Shown here: positions 43,846 through 53,244 of the stretch, one piece after another
Numbering within the stretch: the stretch's first letter is position 1
How the letters are laid out: every line of letters starts with the position of its first letter
Source of the DNA: Streptomyces sp. NRRL F-6492
GTDB lineage: Bacteria; Actinomycetota; Actinomycetes; Streptomycetales; Streptomycetaceae
Direction of reading: 5' to 3'
NCBI RefSeq assembly: GCF_001280125.1
Contig: NZ_LGEG01000024.1
Coordinates: forward strand, 1 to 64,000
DNA: 64,000 nucleotides
Notes under the pieces: model-generated
The model's database searches: none
The model's input: only the letters and a program-made list of their open reading frames with translations
Told to the model about the DNA's origin: nothing
Position numbers and translations under genes: made by a program

Positions 43846-44448
43846 ATGAGCCTTAGCCGTGCCCCTCGACGCACCCTGTTCGCCGTCGGAGTGCTGACCG
43901 CCGCCCTCGCGCTCTCGGCCTGCGGCGGCGACGGCGGCGGCACGTCCGGTGGCGGCGGCACCAACTTCGTCAACACCAAGGGCGGCATCTCCACCGCCCC
44001 CAGGGGCGAGCGCGCGACCCCGGGCAAGCTCGCCGGCGAGACCCTCGAAGGCGAGCGGCTCGACGTCGCCGACCTCAAGGGCAAGGTCGTCGTCCTCAAC
44101 GCCTGGGGCTCCTGGTGCGGCCCCTGCCGCGCCGAGGCCTCCCACTTCGCCAAGGTCGCCAACGACCTCAAGGGCCAGGACGTCGCCTTCGTCGGCCTCA
44201 ACACCCGCGACTCCAACAAGCAGCAGGCGCTCACCTTCGAAGAGGACTACGAGGTCCCCTACCCGAGCCTCTACGACCCCGCCGGCAAGCTGATCCTCTT
44301 CGGCTTCCCCAAGGGCACCCTCAGCCTCCAGGGCATCCCCTCCACCGTCGTCCTCGACAAGGAGGGCAAGATCGCCGCCCGCGCCCTCATGGCCCTCGAC
44401 GAGAAGAAGCTCCGCTCGATGATCGACCCGCTCCTCCAGGAGAAGTGA
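43846..44448 (+). CDS. resA: TlpA/ResA-like thiol-disulfide lipoprotein
   Basis: A 200-residue lipoprotein with signal peptide and lipobox LSACGG (Cys near 26), a Gly-rich linker, and a TlpA-like thioredoxin domain with SWCGPCR at about residue 90 and the cis-Pro region QGIPSTVVLD. It should keep apocytochrome c heme-binding cysteines reduced outside the membrane, receiving electrons from CcdA. It is the first gene of a four-gene run with CcdA, ResB and CcsB, all in the same direction with gaps of 0-5 bases. ATG 43846 chosen; ATG 43830 is upstream but in another frame. Confidence 0.92.
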   Translation: MSLSRAPRRTLFAVGVLTAALALSACGGDGGGTSGGGGTNFVNTKGGISTAPRGERATPGKLAGETLEGERLDVADLKGKVVVLNAWGSWCGPCRAEASHFAKVANDLKGQDVAFVGLNTRDSNKQQALTFEEDYEVPYPSLYDPAGKLILFGFPKGTLSLQGIPSTVVLDKEGKIAARALMALDEKKLRSMIDPLLQEK

Positions 44449-44452
44449 GCCG

Positions 44453-45190
44453 GTGAACGAGACGGTCACCAGCGGAGCCCTGCTGCTCGCCCTGCCCCTC
44501 GCGGTGCTCGGCGGGCTCGTCTCCTTCTTCTCCCCGTGCGTCCTGCCGCTCGTCCCCGGCTACCTCAGCTACGTGACCGGGGTCACCGGCACCGACCTCG
44601 CCGACAGCCGGCGCGGCCGGATGACCGCCGGCGCCGTCCTCTTCGTCCTCGGCTTCACCGCCGTGTTCGTCTCCGGCGGCGCCCTCTTCGGCTACTTCGG
44701 CTCCACCCTCCAGGAGTACCGCGAGACGCTCACCACGGTCCTCGGCGTGCTCATGGTCCTCATGGGCGTCTTCTTCCTCGGCCTGATGCCCTGGTTCACC
44801 CAGCGCGAGTTCCGCTTCCACCGGAAGCCCGTCGCCGGCCTGGTCGGCGCCCCGCTGCTCGGCGCCCTCTTCGGCATCGGCTGGACCCCCTGCATCGGCC
44901 CCACGCTCGCCTCCGTCAACGCGCTCGCCCTGGAGCAGGCCAGCGCCGGGCGCGGCGCGATACTCGCCTTCGCGTACTGCCTCGGTCTCGGCGTACCGTT
45001 CGTGCTCGCCGCCGTCGCCTTCCGCAAGGCGCTGGGGGCGTTCGGCTGGGTCAAGAGGCACTACACCTGGGTCATGCGGATCGGCGGCGGCATGATGATC
45101 GTCACCGGCGTCCTGCTCCTCACGGGGGCGTGGGACAGCATGGTCGCCACGATGCAGGGCTGGTCCAACGGTTTCACGGTGGGGATCTGA
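44453..45190 (+). CDS. ccdA: Cytochrome c biogenesis protein CcdA
   Basis: A 245-residue membrane protein with six helices. The redox cysteines sit in SFFSPCVLPLVPGYLS (first helix) and GIGWTPCIGPTLAS (fourth helix), the CcdA hallmark. It moves electrons from cytoplasmic thioredoxin to the extracytoplasmic ResA-like protein. GTG 44453 starts four bases after the resA stop. Confidence 0.95.
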   Translation: MNETVTSGALLLALPLAVLGGLVSFFSPCVLPLVPGYLSYVTGVTGTDLADSRRGRMTAGAVLFVLGFTAVFVSGGALFGYFGSTLQEYRETLTTVLGVLMVLMGVFFLGLMPWFTQREFRFHRKPVAGLVGAPLLGALFGIGWTPCIGPTLASVNALALEQASAGRGAILAFAYCLGLGVPFVLAAVAFRKALGAFGWVKRHYTWVMRIGGGMMIVTGVLLLTGAWDSMVATMQGWSNGFTVGI

Positions 45191-45195
45191 GTTCC

Positions 45196-46968
45196 ATGAG
45201 CAAGACCGACACGACGGAAAGCGCCGCGGCCGACGAGGCGTCCGGCGCCGCACTGTCGACCGCCCCCAGGGAGGACCGCGAGGACACCGCCACCGGCGGT
45301 CCCGTCCTCGGGGTCGTCGGCTGGATCCGCTGGTTCTGGCGGCAGCTGACCTCCATGCGGGTCGCGCTGATCCTCCTCTTCCTGCTCTCCCTCGGCGCCG
45401 TGCCCGGCTCCCTCGTCCCGCAGACCAGCGCGGACGAGATGAAGGTGCAGGCCTTCAAGGACGCCCACCCGGCCCTCACGCCGCTCTACGAGAAGCTCCA
45501 GTTCTTCGACGTCTACAGCTCGGTGTGGTTCTCCGCGATCTACATCCTGCTGTTCGTCTCCCTCATCGGCTGCATCGTCCCGCGCAGCCGGCAGTTCGTC
45601 GGCCAGCTCCGCGGCCGCCCGCCGGGCGCCCCCCGCCGCCTCGACCGGCTCCCCGCGTACACCACCTGGCGCACCGCGGCCGGGCCCGAGGAGGCCCGGG
45701 AGGCCGCGCTCGCCCTCCTGAAGAAGCGCCGCTTCCGCGCCCACCGGGCCGGAGACGCGGTCGCCGCCGAGAAGGGCTACCTGCGCGAGGCCGGGAACCT
45801 GGCCTTCCACGTCGCCCTGATCGTGATGCTCGTCGCCTTCGCCTGGGGCCAGCTCTTCAAGTCCGAGGGCGGCAAGCTGATCGTCGAGGGCGACGGCTTC
45901 TCCAACACGCTCACGCAGTACGACGACTTCAAGTCCGGCTCCCAGTTCGGCACCGACGAGCTGGAGCCGTTCAGCTTCAAGCTGGACTCCTTCACCGGCA
46001 CGTACGAGAAGGGCGGGCCGCAGCGCGGCACCCCCCGCACCTTCGAGGCGGCCGTCACCTACTCGCGGGGCGGGGCGGACCGCAAGGCGGTCATCCGGGT
46101 CAACGAGCCGCTGAAGGTGGGCGACTCCAAGGTCTATCTGATCGCCCACGGCTACGCGCCCGTCGTCACCGTCAAGGACGGGCGCGGCAGGACCGTCTTC
46201 CACGGCGCCGTGCCCCTGCTCCCGATCGACAACAACATCACGTCGACCGGCGCGATCAAGGTCATGGACGGCTACCGCGACAAGAACGGCAAGAAGGAGC
46301 AGCTGGGCTTCCAGGCCTTCTTCGTGCCGACCTTCGCGGGCGCCGGCCAGGGCACGATGTTCTCGCAGTTCCCGGCGCTCGACTTCCCCGTCATGGCGCT
46401 CACCGGCTTCCACGGCGACCTGCGCGTGAACTCCGGCCTCCCGCAGAACGTGTACCAGCTCGACAAGTCCAAGATGACCCAGTTCAAGGACGCGTCCGGC
46501 AACAAGCTCGCCCAGCGCCTGCTGCCCGGCGAGACCATGACGCTCCCCGGCGGCGCCGGCTCGATCACCTTCGAGAAGGACGTCAAGGAGTGGGCGAGCT
46601 TCCAGGTCTCGCAGCAGCCGGGGAACGGGCTCGCCCTCGCGGGCGCGATCGCCGCGATCGCCGGTCTGACCGGTTCGCTCTTCATCCAGCGGCGCCGGAT
46701 CTGGGTCCGGGCCGTCCGGGGCGAGGACGGCGTCACCGTCGTCGAGATGGCCGGTCTCGGCCGCAGCGAGTCCGCGAAGCTCCCCGAGGAGCTGGCCGAC
46801 CTCGCGGTCGCGCTCACGGCCCAGGCCCCGCCCACCGCGGAGACTCCGCGAGCCGATCCGGAGGCCGTACCGGAAACCGCCGTACCGGAAACCGCCGTAC
46901 CGGACACCACGGAACCGGCGGACGCACCCGCGGAAGACCCCGCCCCTTCTGGAGAGGCTGACAAGTGA
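45196..46968 (+). CDS. resB: System II cytochrome c biogenesis protein ResB
   Basis: A 590-residue ResB/Ccs1 protein. Helices lie near residues 50-75 (VALILLFLLSLGAVPGSLVPQ, with the conserved GS-P-Q motif), 112-135, 190-210 and 475-497, and a large extracytoplasmic domain lies between the last two. The C-terminus is an Ala/Pro/Glu tail with PETAV repeats. Together with CcsB it forms the heme export and attachment synthetase of System II. It starts five bases after ccdA and overlaps the CcsB start by GTGA. Confidence 0.94.
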   Translation: MSKTDTTESAAADEASGAALSTAPREDREDTATGGPVLGVVGWIRWFWRQLTSMRVALILLFLLSLGAVPGSLVPQTSADEMKVQAFKDAHPALTPLYEKLQFFDVYSSVWFSAIYILLFVSLIGCIVPRSRQFVGQLRGRPPGAPRRLDRLPAYTTWRTAAGPEEAREAALALLKKRRFRAHRAGDAVAAEKGYLREAGNLAFHVALIVMLVAFAWGQLFKSEGGKLIVEGDGFSNTLTQYDDFKSGSQFGTDELEPFSFKLDSFTGTYEKGGPQRGTPRTFEAAVTYSRGGADRKAVIRVNEPLKVGDSKVYLIAHGYAPVVTVKDGRGRTVFHGAVPLLPIDNNITSTGAIKVMDGYRDKNGKKEQLGFQAFFVPTFAGAGQGTMFSQFPALDFPVMALTGFHGDLRVNSGLPQNVYQLDKSKMTQFKDASGNKLAQRLLPGETMTLPGGAGSITFEKDVKEWASFQVSQQPGNGLALAGAIAAIAGLTGSLFIQRRRIWVRAVRGEDGVTVVEMAGLGRSESAKLPEELADLAVALTAQAPPTAETPRADPEAVPETAVPETAVPDTTEPADAPAEDPAPSGEADK

Positions 46969-48047
46969 TCCTCGCCGCCACGACCGACGAGAGCCTGGCG
47001 CGGATGAGCGACCTGCTCGTCTACTCCTCGATGGCCGTCTACACCCTGGCCTTCTTCGCCCACATCGCCGAGTGGGTCCTCGGCAGCCGCAGCAAGGTCG
47101 GCCGCACCGCGGCCGCCCTCACCCCGCGGACCGCGGCCGCCACCGCCGCCGTGACCGTGCGGGTCGAGCAGGCCGGCTCCACCGCCGTGCTCGACAAGCC
47201 GAAGGTCGTCACCCGGGCCGCGGCCGGCACCCGCGACGTGCCGGACGGCCCCGGCGCGGCCGGCGGCACGGTCAAGGGCGACCTGTACGGCCGGATCGCC
47301 GTCTCGCTCACCGTCCTCGCCTTCCTGGTCGAGGCGTCGGGCGTGGTCACCCGGGCGCTCTCCGTGCAGCGGGCCCCCTGGGGCAACATGTACGAGTTCT
47401 CCACCACCTTCTCCACGGTGGCGGTCGGCGCGTACCTCGGCTTCCTCCTCGCCAAGAAGAACGTGCGCTGGATCGGCCTGCCGCTGGTCACCACCGTCCT
47501 GCTGGACCTGGGCCTGGCCACCACCTGGCTGAAGACCCCCAGCGACCAGCTGGTGCCCGCGCTCGACTCGTACTGGCTGTGGATCCACGTCTCCACCGCG
47601 ATCTTCTGCGGCGCGGTCTTCTACCTCGGCGCGGTCGCCACCCTGCTGTACCTCTTCCGCGACTCGTACGAGAACAAGCTCGCGACCGGCGGCAATCCCG
47701 GCGCCTTCGCCCGTTCGGTCCTGGAGCGGCTGCCCGCCGCCGCCTCGCTCGACAAGTTCTCCTACCGGGTGAACGCGGCGGTCTTCCCGCTGTGGACCTT
47801 CACGATCATCGCGGGCGCGATCTGGGCCGGCGACGCGTGGGGCCGCTACTGGGGCTGGGACGCCAAGGAGGTCTGGTCCTTCATCACGTGGGTCGGCTAC
47901 GCCGCGTATCTGCACGCGCGCGCGACGGCCGGCTGGAAGGGCCGCAAGGCCGCGTACATCGCGCTCATCGCCTTTGGCTGTTTCCTCTTCAACTACTACG
48001 GCGTGAACATCTTCGTGAGCAGCAAGCACTCGTACTCCGGCGTCTGA
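46965..48047 (+). CDS. ccsB: System II cytochrome c synthetase subunit CcsB/CcsA
   Basis: A 360-residue membrane protein of about eight helices with the heme-handling WWD domain, here WGRYWGWDAKEVWSFITW near residue 293, and conserved His residues in flanking helices (LWIHVSTAIF and FAHIAEW). A Thr/Ala-rich loop of ~70 residues separates helix 1 from helix 2. With ResB it delivers heme to apocytochromes c. GTG 46965 overlaps the resB stop. Confidence 0.95.
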   Translation: MILAATTDESLARMSDLLVYSSMAVYTLAFFAHIAEWVLGSRSKVGRTAAALTPRTAAATAAVTVRVEQAGSTAVLDKPKVVTRAAAGTRDVPDGPGAAGGTVKGDLYGRIAVSLTVLAFLVEASGVVTRALSVQRAPWGNMYEFSTTFSTVAVGAYLGFLLAKKNVRWIGLPLVTTVLLDLGLATTWLKTPSDQLVPALDSYWLWIHVSTAIFCGAVFYLGAVATLLYLFRDSYENKLATGGNPGAFARSVLERLPAAASLDKFSYRVNAAVFPLWTFTIIAGAIWAGDAWGRYWGWDAKEVWSFITWVGYAAYLHARATAGWKGRKAAYIALIAFGCFLFNYYGVNIFVSSKHSYSGV

Positions 48048-48094
48048 CCCCGCCGCACTGGCACCGCTCCCGCCCCTGGGCGACGCTGGGAACC

Positions 48095-48634
48095 ATGAGC
48101 GAGATACCCCGGGGCAGGAGCGAGACCCACGACGGCGACGCGCACCTGCTGCGGTTCACCGTCGAGCTGCCGCACCCGCCGTCCGAGGTCTGGACGGCGG
48201 TCACCACCCCCGAGGGCCTGGCGCGCTGGCTGTGCGCGGCGGACCCGCTGGAGCCCCGGCTCGGCGGCCGGGTCGTCCTCCACCGGCTGACCAGCGGCGA
48301 CACCGAGGACCCGGGGCTCGTGACCGCCTGGGACCCGGAGAGCGTGGCCGAGTACACGGTCGATCCGACGCACGGCCGGATCCGGTTCCACCTGGAGCCG
48401 GGCCCGGAACCCGGCGGCGACGGGTCGACCGTGCTGCGTTTCACCAACGAGCTGCGGGGCCCGCCGGAGCACCGCCTCGACCGGCTCGCCGCCTGGCACG
48501 ACCACTTCGAGTGGCTCGTCCGCGCCCTGGACGGCCACCCCGCCGACTGGCGGCGGCGGACGTCCGAGCGCTGGCTGCACCTGCGGGAGCTGTACGAGCG
48601 GGACGCGGCGCGCTGGCCGAAGTGGGAGCCGTAG
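48095..48634 (+). CDS. SRPBCC/AHSA1-like START-fold protein
   Basis: A 179-residue AHSA1-type protein: RFTVELPHPPSEVWTAVTTPEGLARWLC is the family's opening helix-grip segment, and LRFTNELRG with WHDHFEWLVRAL the closing strand and long helix. These proteins bind hydrophobic ligands in a cavity; the ligand is unknown. It is located 47 bases after ccsB, in the same direction, so it may ride on the same transcript. Confidence 0.86.
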   Translation: MSEIPRGRSETHDGDAHLLRFTVELPHPPSEVWTAVTTPEGLARWLCAADPLEPRLGGRVVLHRLTSGDTEDPGLVTAWDPESVAEYTVDPTHGRIRFHLEPGPEPGGDGSTVLRFTNELRGPPEHRLDRLAAWHDHFEWLVRALDGHPADWRRRTSERWLHLRELYERDAARWPKWEP

Positions 48635-48649
48635 ACCCTTCCCGTACGG

Positions 48650-50203
48650 TCACCCCCGCTTCGGCGGCAGGCACGGCGCCGCCGGCGGGCGCCCCTCCGG
48701 CCAGGCGATCTGCACGAAGCGCTGCGAGCCGTCCGGGGCCAGCTCCACGATCGGGACGGCCTTGTTGTACGGGTTGCCGTAGTTGTCCAGGCAGATCCAG
48801 CCGCTCGCCCCCTCCACCCGCAGCGAGCCCTTCACCTGCGGCCACTGGGTGGCCACGTCCGCCGCCGCCGGGTGGCGGGCCCCCTGCGGGGTGGCCTGGC
48901 GGATCGCGTGGACGGCCGTCGCCATCGCGTCGTACGCGACGATCGCCTGTCCGTCCGCGAGCGCCGGCGGCTCCTCCGCGCCCCGGGTGACGTCGCCCAG
49001 GAAGGTCGCGTACGCCTGGGCGGAACCGCCCGTCGCCGGGACCTTCCGCCCCTCCGCAGGCACCCAGGCGTCCGGGTGGGCGAGCGCCGCGTACCGCACG
49101 GTCAGCTTCGACTTCAGCGCCTTCCGGTCCAGCTTCGCGTCCGCGCCCAGGTACGAGCCCTCGTCGCCGGTCAGGACGGTGAAGGCCCGGTGGGCGCAGC
49201 CGCGCGCGCCCAGCGCGTTGATGAACTGGCGCAGCTGGGTGTGGCGGCCCGCGAAGAAGACGGTCTCGGCGCGGGTGTCGCAGATCAGGTGGGTGATCTG
49301 GCGGAAGGTGTTGGCGGTGGTGCCCTCCTCGTTGGCGTCGGCGGGCGAGGTGAACAGCTCGGGGTCGTGCGGGGCGCCCTTGAGGGTGGCGGCGAAGGCG
49401 GCCTTCAGGGTGTCCGTGTAGTGGTCGCCGCCGCGGGTGTCCTGGACGAGGAGCGCCTTGGCGGCGTCCACCTTCCCGAAGTGGGCCAGGGCCCGGGCCT
49501 CGTCGCCGTTGGTGGGCGAGACGCGGGCGAGGCCGGGGTAGCGGTCGTTCCCGGGGGCGTTGGCGATGTCGTCGGCGGTGATGGTGGTGCCGACGACGGC
49601 GATCCCGGCCCCGGTCAGCGCGGTCACCGCCTCCCGCACCTCGGTGGAGGAGGTGGCGACGCCGGAGACGGCCCGGAGCCGGTCGGCGGAGTCCTTCATG
49701 GTGATCAGCCGGTCGACGACGGGACGCCAGTGGGCGTTGCCCTTGCCGGTGTTGGCGAGGACGAGCCGGATCTTGGGCAGCTCCTCGTTGGACTCGTGGT
49801 TGGCGCGGTACTGGTAGGCGTGGGCGCCCCGCAGCTCGTTCAGCACCTTGAGCCGCATGCCGCCGTCGGTGGAGGTCAGCGGCAGCAGCAGGGCGACGGT
49901 GACGTGGTCGTCGGGCTTGAGGGTGGCGTTCTCGGCGCCGATGGCGCCGGCGATCCCGCCCAGTTCGCCGATGCCGAAGTCGTGGCCGTCGCCGTTGACG
50001 CCGACGCACTCCCCGCTGCCGGCCGGGCGCTCGACGCCCGCCGCGCAGGAACGGTCCTCCGGGGTGGTGAGGCGGACGACGCCGTACCCGCCGAGGCCGA
50101 GGACGACGGCGGCCGTGACGAGGGAGGCGACGAGCTTCTGGCGGGGGGTGCGGACGCGGCGGCGGAGCCGGTCGAACGGGCGGGGGGTCGGGCGGTCGGG
50201 CAT
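48650..50203 (-). CDS. Membrane-anchored receptor-like (type 1 periplasmic-binding fold) protein
   Basis: A 517-residue protein with a basic N-terminus and one membrane helix (about residues 23-43, KLVASLVTAAVVLGLGG). A large extracytoplasmic domain of the branched-chain amino acid/receptor-ligand type follows (VTVALLLPLTSTDGGM, GVATSSTEVREAVTAL, TVFFAGRHTQLRQF and ALADGQAIVAYDAMATA). Six cysteines are spread through the exported part. No lipobox. No permease genes are adjacent. Instead a 702-residue P-loop ATPase gene ends four bases upstream on the same strand, so the two are an operon and probably one system. Confidence 0.83.
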   Translation of the reverse strand: MPDRPTPRPFDRLRRRVRTPRQKLVASLVTAAVVLGLGGYGVVRLTTPEDRSCAAGVERPAGSGECVGVNGDGHDFGIGELGGIAGAIGAENATLKPDDHVTVALLLPLTSTDGGMRLKVLNELRGAHAYQYRANHESNEELPKIRLVLANTGKGNAHWRPVVDRLITMKDSADRLRAVSGVATSSTEVREAVTALTGAGIAVVGTTITADDIANAPGNDRYPGLARVSPTNGDEARALAHFGKVDAAKALLVQDTRGGDHYTDTLKAAFAATLKGAPHDPELFTSPADANEEGTTANTFRQITHLICDTRAETVFFAGRHTQLRQFINALGARGCAHRAFTVLTGDEGSYLGADAKLDRKALKSKLTVRYAALAHPDAWVPAEGRKVPATGGSAQAYATFLGDVTRGAEEPPALADGQAIVAYDAMATAVHAIRQATPQGARHPAAADVATQWPQVKGSLRVEGASGWICLDNYGNPYNKAVPIVELAPDGSQRFVQIAWPEGRPPAAPCLPPKRG

Positions 50204-50207
50204 GGCG

Positions 50208-52316
50208 TCAGACTCCGTCCTCGCGGCCCGGCGGCAGCGAGAGCTCCCGCCGGGCGCGGATGTCGCGCGGCCAGTGGGTGGCGGCGTCCCAGAGCGCACC
50301 GCTGCCCGACAGATGACGGCCGGACAGCCGGCGCAGCTCGTGCGCGAGCCGGTCGGCGACCTCGTCGTTGGGCAGGGCGAGCGGATCGGTGAGCAGCCAT
50401 ACGGCGTGCAGCAGGCGCCGCAGGGAGAGGTGCAGTTCGACGCCGTCGGCGTCGAGCCCGGCGGGAAGCTCGCCGGTCGGGTCCTGGCCGCCCGCCGGGG
50501 CCTGCCCTCCCGCTGGGGCCTGCCCGAGGGCGAGCGCGCGGCGCGGATCGGGCCCGGCCGCGTTCCGCTCGCGCGGGTACGGGGCGGAGGCGACGAACCG
50601 CAGCCGCCCGAGCCAGCCGGGGACGTCCGGCTCGGGGAAGGTGGTCCGCAGGTGGGCGACGGCCTCCTCGGTGCGGCCGAGCGCCAGGTCGTGATGGAGC
50701 CGGTACGGGCTCGGGCCCGGCCCGTAGTGCCGGCGCAGGGTCTCGTGGACGGCGTGCCAGGCGGCGTAGCGCGGATGGTCGCCGTCCTCGAAGCGCAGCC
50801 GGTGCAGGAGCAGGGCGCGCAGCAGCGGATCGGCCACGAAGTGCCGGGAGCCGGGCGCGGACGCGGACCAGTCCTCGGCGCGCAGCCGGTCGCGGACGCG
50901 CAGCGCCACGTCCCCGTCCAGGGACTCGGACGCGAGCCGGGCGTGGGCGAGGACCCGGGCGGACTCCTCGTCGTGGGCGGCGGCGAGCACGGCGTACGGG
51001 CCGGGCCGGGGCACCGGCAGCAGCTCGGCGAGCAGGGCGGGGGCGACGGGCACCGGCGGGGAGTCCTCGCGCAGCTCCACCGTCAGGTCGAGCAGCCGAC
51101 CGGGGGTGAGCCCGGGCTTCAGGTGCGCGGGGGCCTCCCCGGCGGCCCGCCCGAGGAGCGCCACGCCCAGGGGGCGGCCGCCGGTCAGCCGGTGGACGGC
51201 GGGGGCGAGCGCGGCGGGGGCGCGGCCCGCCGGGTCGTACCGGTCGAAGGCGCTACGGGTCTGGGCGGGGGAGAGGGGGGTCAGCTCGACGGCGAGGATG
51301 CCGGAGCCGACGCTCGTCCCGCGCGGGCAGGGCGCCCGGTGCGCGGTCTCGGGCAGCCGGAGCCGGGTGGCCTGGCGCAGCGCCTCGTGGTCGCGGACCC
51401 GGGAGGCGGCGAGGACGACGACCCGGTCCCGGCGCCCCTCGGCGGCGCGGGCGCGCAGGATCGGCTCGACCAGCTGCCGGCCGAGCGGCTCGTGGGCGTT
51501 GTCGAGGAGCAGCAGGGGCCGGCCGATGCGGCTGCCGCGCCGCAGCCCGATGTAGGCCTGGAGGAGGTCCTCGGTCAGCGCCCCGACGAGGAACGCCCCG
51601 GCCTCCTCCCGGCGCCGGCCGCCCTGCTCGAAGTCGTTGGCGAGCTGCTGGAGCCCGGCCTTCCCCCGCCCCCCGGCGTTGCGGTATCCGCCGTACCACC
51701 CCTCCACGGACCGCTGGAGCCGCCCGAACACCTCCTCCATGACGGTCTCCACGGTCGCCTCGGCGAGCAGCCCGGCGAGCGGGGCGGCGGTCTCCGCGAA
51801 GGTGGCGGCGAGCTTGGCGAGGACCTTGCCGACCCAGTGGGCGGCGGCGCCCCGGGTCGCGTCGACGGTCGCGAGGAGCGGTCCGAGCCGCTGGAGGTCG
51901 CGCCGGGCCCGCTCGTCGTCCTCCCGGGACCAGCCGATCGCGGCGACGGCCACCAGCCCGAGCGAGAGCCGGGGGAACCGCACGGGCCGCGCCCCGAGCA
52001 CCTTGGGCGAGAACTGCACGGCCAGCTCGGACAGCGCCCCGGTGAGCGGGGTCCAGCCGGGGCCGTGATCGGCGGGCGGCTCGACGTGGGCGCAGTCGAG
52101 CAGCGCGAGCGGGGTGTACCCCCGGTACCGGTTCCTGACCTCCTTGAGCAGGGCGGTCTTCCCGGTCCCGCGCCCGCCGGTGAAGACAGTGACCGGCGGA
52201 TCGTCCCCGTGCTCGTACGCCACCCGCGAGACCCCGTGCCGGGTGAGCCCGCTGAGCCGCGCGACCAGCCCGCCGTCGTCCAGGGCCGCTTCGCGGCCGT
52301 ACAGCTCCCTGTCCAA
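50208..52316 (-). CDS. Large P-loop NTPase (AAA/STAND-like) paired with receptor-like protein
   Basis: A 702-residue cytosolic protein. Walker A is GGRGTGKT at residues 47-54 and Walker B is likely PLLLLDNAHEP near 280. A predicted helical insertion containing GLLAEATVETVMEEVFGRL and other Ala/Leu-rich helices lies between them. The C-terminal ~350 residues are Arg/Leu/Ala-rich helices without recognised repeats. The start is TTG 52316 after GGGGGTGG. The ATPase stop and the receptor gene start are separated by four bases. It resembles ATP-binding proteins found with similar receptor-like genes in other streptomycetes; no experimental function is known to me. Confidence 0.8.
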   Translation of the reverse strand: MDRELYGREAALDDGGLVARLSGLTRHGVSRVAYEHGDDPPVTVFTGGRGTGKTALLKEVRNRYRGYTPLALLDCAHVEPPADHGPGWTPLTGALSELAVQFSPKVLGARPVRFPRLSLGLVAVAAIGWSREDDERARRDLQRLGPLLATVDATRGAAAHWVGKVLAKLAATFAETAAPLAGLLAEATVETVMEEVFGRLQRSVEGWYGGYRNAGGRGKAGLQQLANDFEQGGRRREEAGAFLVGALTEDLLQAYIGLRRGSRIGRPLLLLDNAHEPLGRQLVEPILRARAAEGRRDRVVVLAASRVRDHEALRQATRLRLPETAHRAPCPRGTSVGSGILAVELTPLSPAQTRSAFDRYDPAGRAPAALAPAVHRLTGGRPLGVALLGRAAGEAPAHLKPGLTPGRLLDLTVELREDSPPVPVAPALLAELLPVPRPGPYAVLAAAHDEESARVLAHARLASESLDGDVALRVRDRLRAEDWSASAPGSRHFVADPLLRALLLHRLRFEDGDHPRYAAWHAVHETLRRHYGPGPSPYRLHHDLALGRTEEAVAHLRTTFPEPDVPGWLGRLRFVASAPYPRERNAAGPDPRRALALGQAPAGGQAPAGGQDPTGELPAGLDADGVELHLSLRRLLHAVWLLTDPLALPNDEVADRLAHELRRLSGRHLSGSGALWDAATHWPRDIRARRELSLPPGREDGV

Positions 52317-52423
52317 GCCCCGCCACCCCCGTAACAGTCAACACAAGGATATCGACGGTGTGTTGGGAAAGCGGGTGGCTTTTCGAGTCTGTTGTGGATC
52401 CGTAGCGGTCCTGTGGCGGGGGC

Positions 52424-52885
52424 TCACCCCTCCCCGATGTCCTCGCCCCACAGCTCGGGGTTCTCCCGGACGAACTCCCGCATGAGCGCGGCGCATTCGG
52501 GGTCGTCGAGCACGACGACCTCGACGCCGTGCCCGGCCAGCCACTCGTGCCCGCCGCGGAAGGTCCCGGCCTCCCCGACGACCACCCGCGAGATCCCGAA
52601 CTGCCGGACGAGACCGGAGCAGTACCAGCAGGGCGACAGGGTCGTGACCATGGTCGTCCCCCGGTACGAGCGCTGCCGCCCGGCCGCCCGGAACGCGTCG
52701 GTCTCCGCGTGCGCGGACGGGTCCCCGTCCTGCACCCGCCGATTGCGCCCCCTCCCGAGCAGCGTGCCGTCGGCCCCGTAGAGCGCGGCCCCGATCGGGA
52801 TCCCGCCTTCCCCGAGCCCGGTCCGGGCCTCGTCGAGGGCGGTGGCGAGCCATGCGCGGGCCTGGTCCTTGTCCACGGGGGTCAT
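52424..52885 (-). CDS. Nucleoside/cytosine deaminase-like zinc enzyme
   Basis: A 153-residue CDA-fold deaminase. H59 and E61 are in SAHAETDAF, and C86 and C89 in SPCWYCSG make the zinc site. The length and EDIGEG C-terminus resemble yeast-type cytosine deaminase (FCY1) more than CDA or TadA, so cytosine or another pyrimidine/guanine base is the probable substrate. It lies upstream of the ATPase gene on the same strand with a 107-base gap. Confidence 0.87.
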   Translation of the reverse strand: MTPVDKDQARAWLATALDEARTGLGEGGIPIGAALYGADGTLLGRGRNRRVQDGDPSAHAETDAFRAAGRQRSYRGTTMVTTLSPCWYCSGLVRQFGISRVVVGEAGTFRGGHEWLAGHGVEVVVLDDPECAALMREFVRENPELWGEDIGEG

Positions 52886-52915
52886 GGGGGACTTATTCCC
52901 GGTGGGGCGGGGGGA

Positions 52916-53167
52916 TCACGCGTCGGTCGGAGGGCTGCTCGGCAGGACGTAGGAGCCCTTTCCCGGCACGGTGACGATCAGTCCGCGTTCGCGGAGTTCA
53001 CGCATGGCCCGACGGGCCGTGAGGACGGCGATGCCGTACTCCTCGGAGAGACGGCCCGGCGTGGGGATCATCCGGTCGGGGGCGAACTCGCCGGTGGAGA
53101 TCTTGGCTGCGACCACGTCGGCCAGCTGCATGTACAGCGGGCGGGCCGACTTCGGATCAAGGCTCAT
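52916..53167 (-). CDS. Short GntR-family regulator (DNA-binding domain only)
   Basis: An 83-residue protein covering just a GntR wHTH (LYMQLADVVAAKISTGEF, PTPGRLSEEYGIAVLTARRAMREL and a wing GLIVTVPGKGSYVL), without the usual effector-binding C-terminal domain. Such short GntR genes are frequent in streptomycetes beside small accessory genes. It is encoded upstream of the deaminase (30 bases), so it may control that gene. The less GC-rich region upstream has a palindrome at 53223. Confidence 0.86.
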   Translation of the reverse strand: MSLDPKSARPLYMQLADVVAAKISTGEFAPDRMIPTPGRLSEEYGIAVLTARRAMRELRERGLIVTVPGKGSYVLPSSPPTDA

Positions 53168-53222
53168 GGTTTCAACAGTAGATAGTCATACAAATACACG
53201 TTGGGGTGGCTCTAGCTACATC

Positions 53223-53244
53223 GTGATGCATCACAGTGCATCAC
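53223..53244. promoter_or_regulatory. 12-bp perfect palindrome plus half-site, candidate operator
   Basis: GTGATGCATCAC (53223-53234) is perfectly self-complementary, and TGCATCAC repeats two bases later (53237-53244). It lies between the divergent GntR gene and the small gene at 53330, in the most AT-rich spacer of this area. A natural candidate for GntR autoregulation, unproven. Confidence 0.5.
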
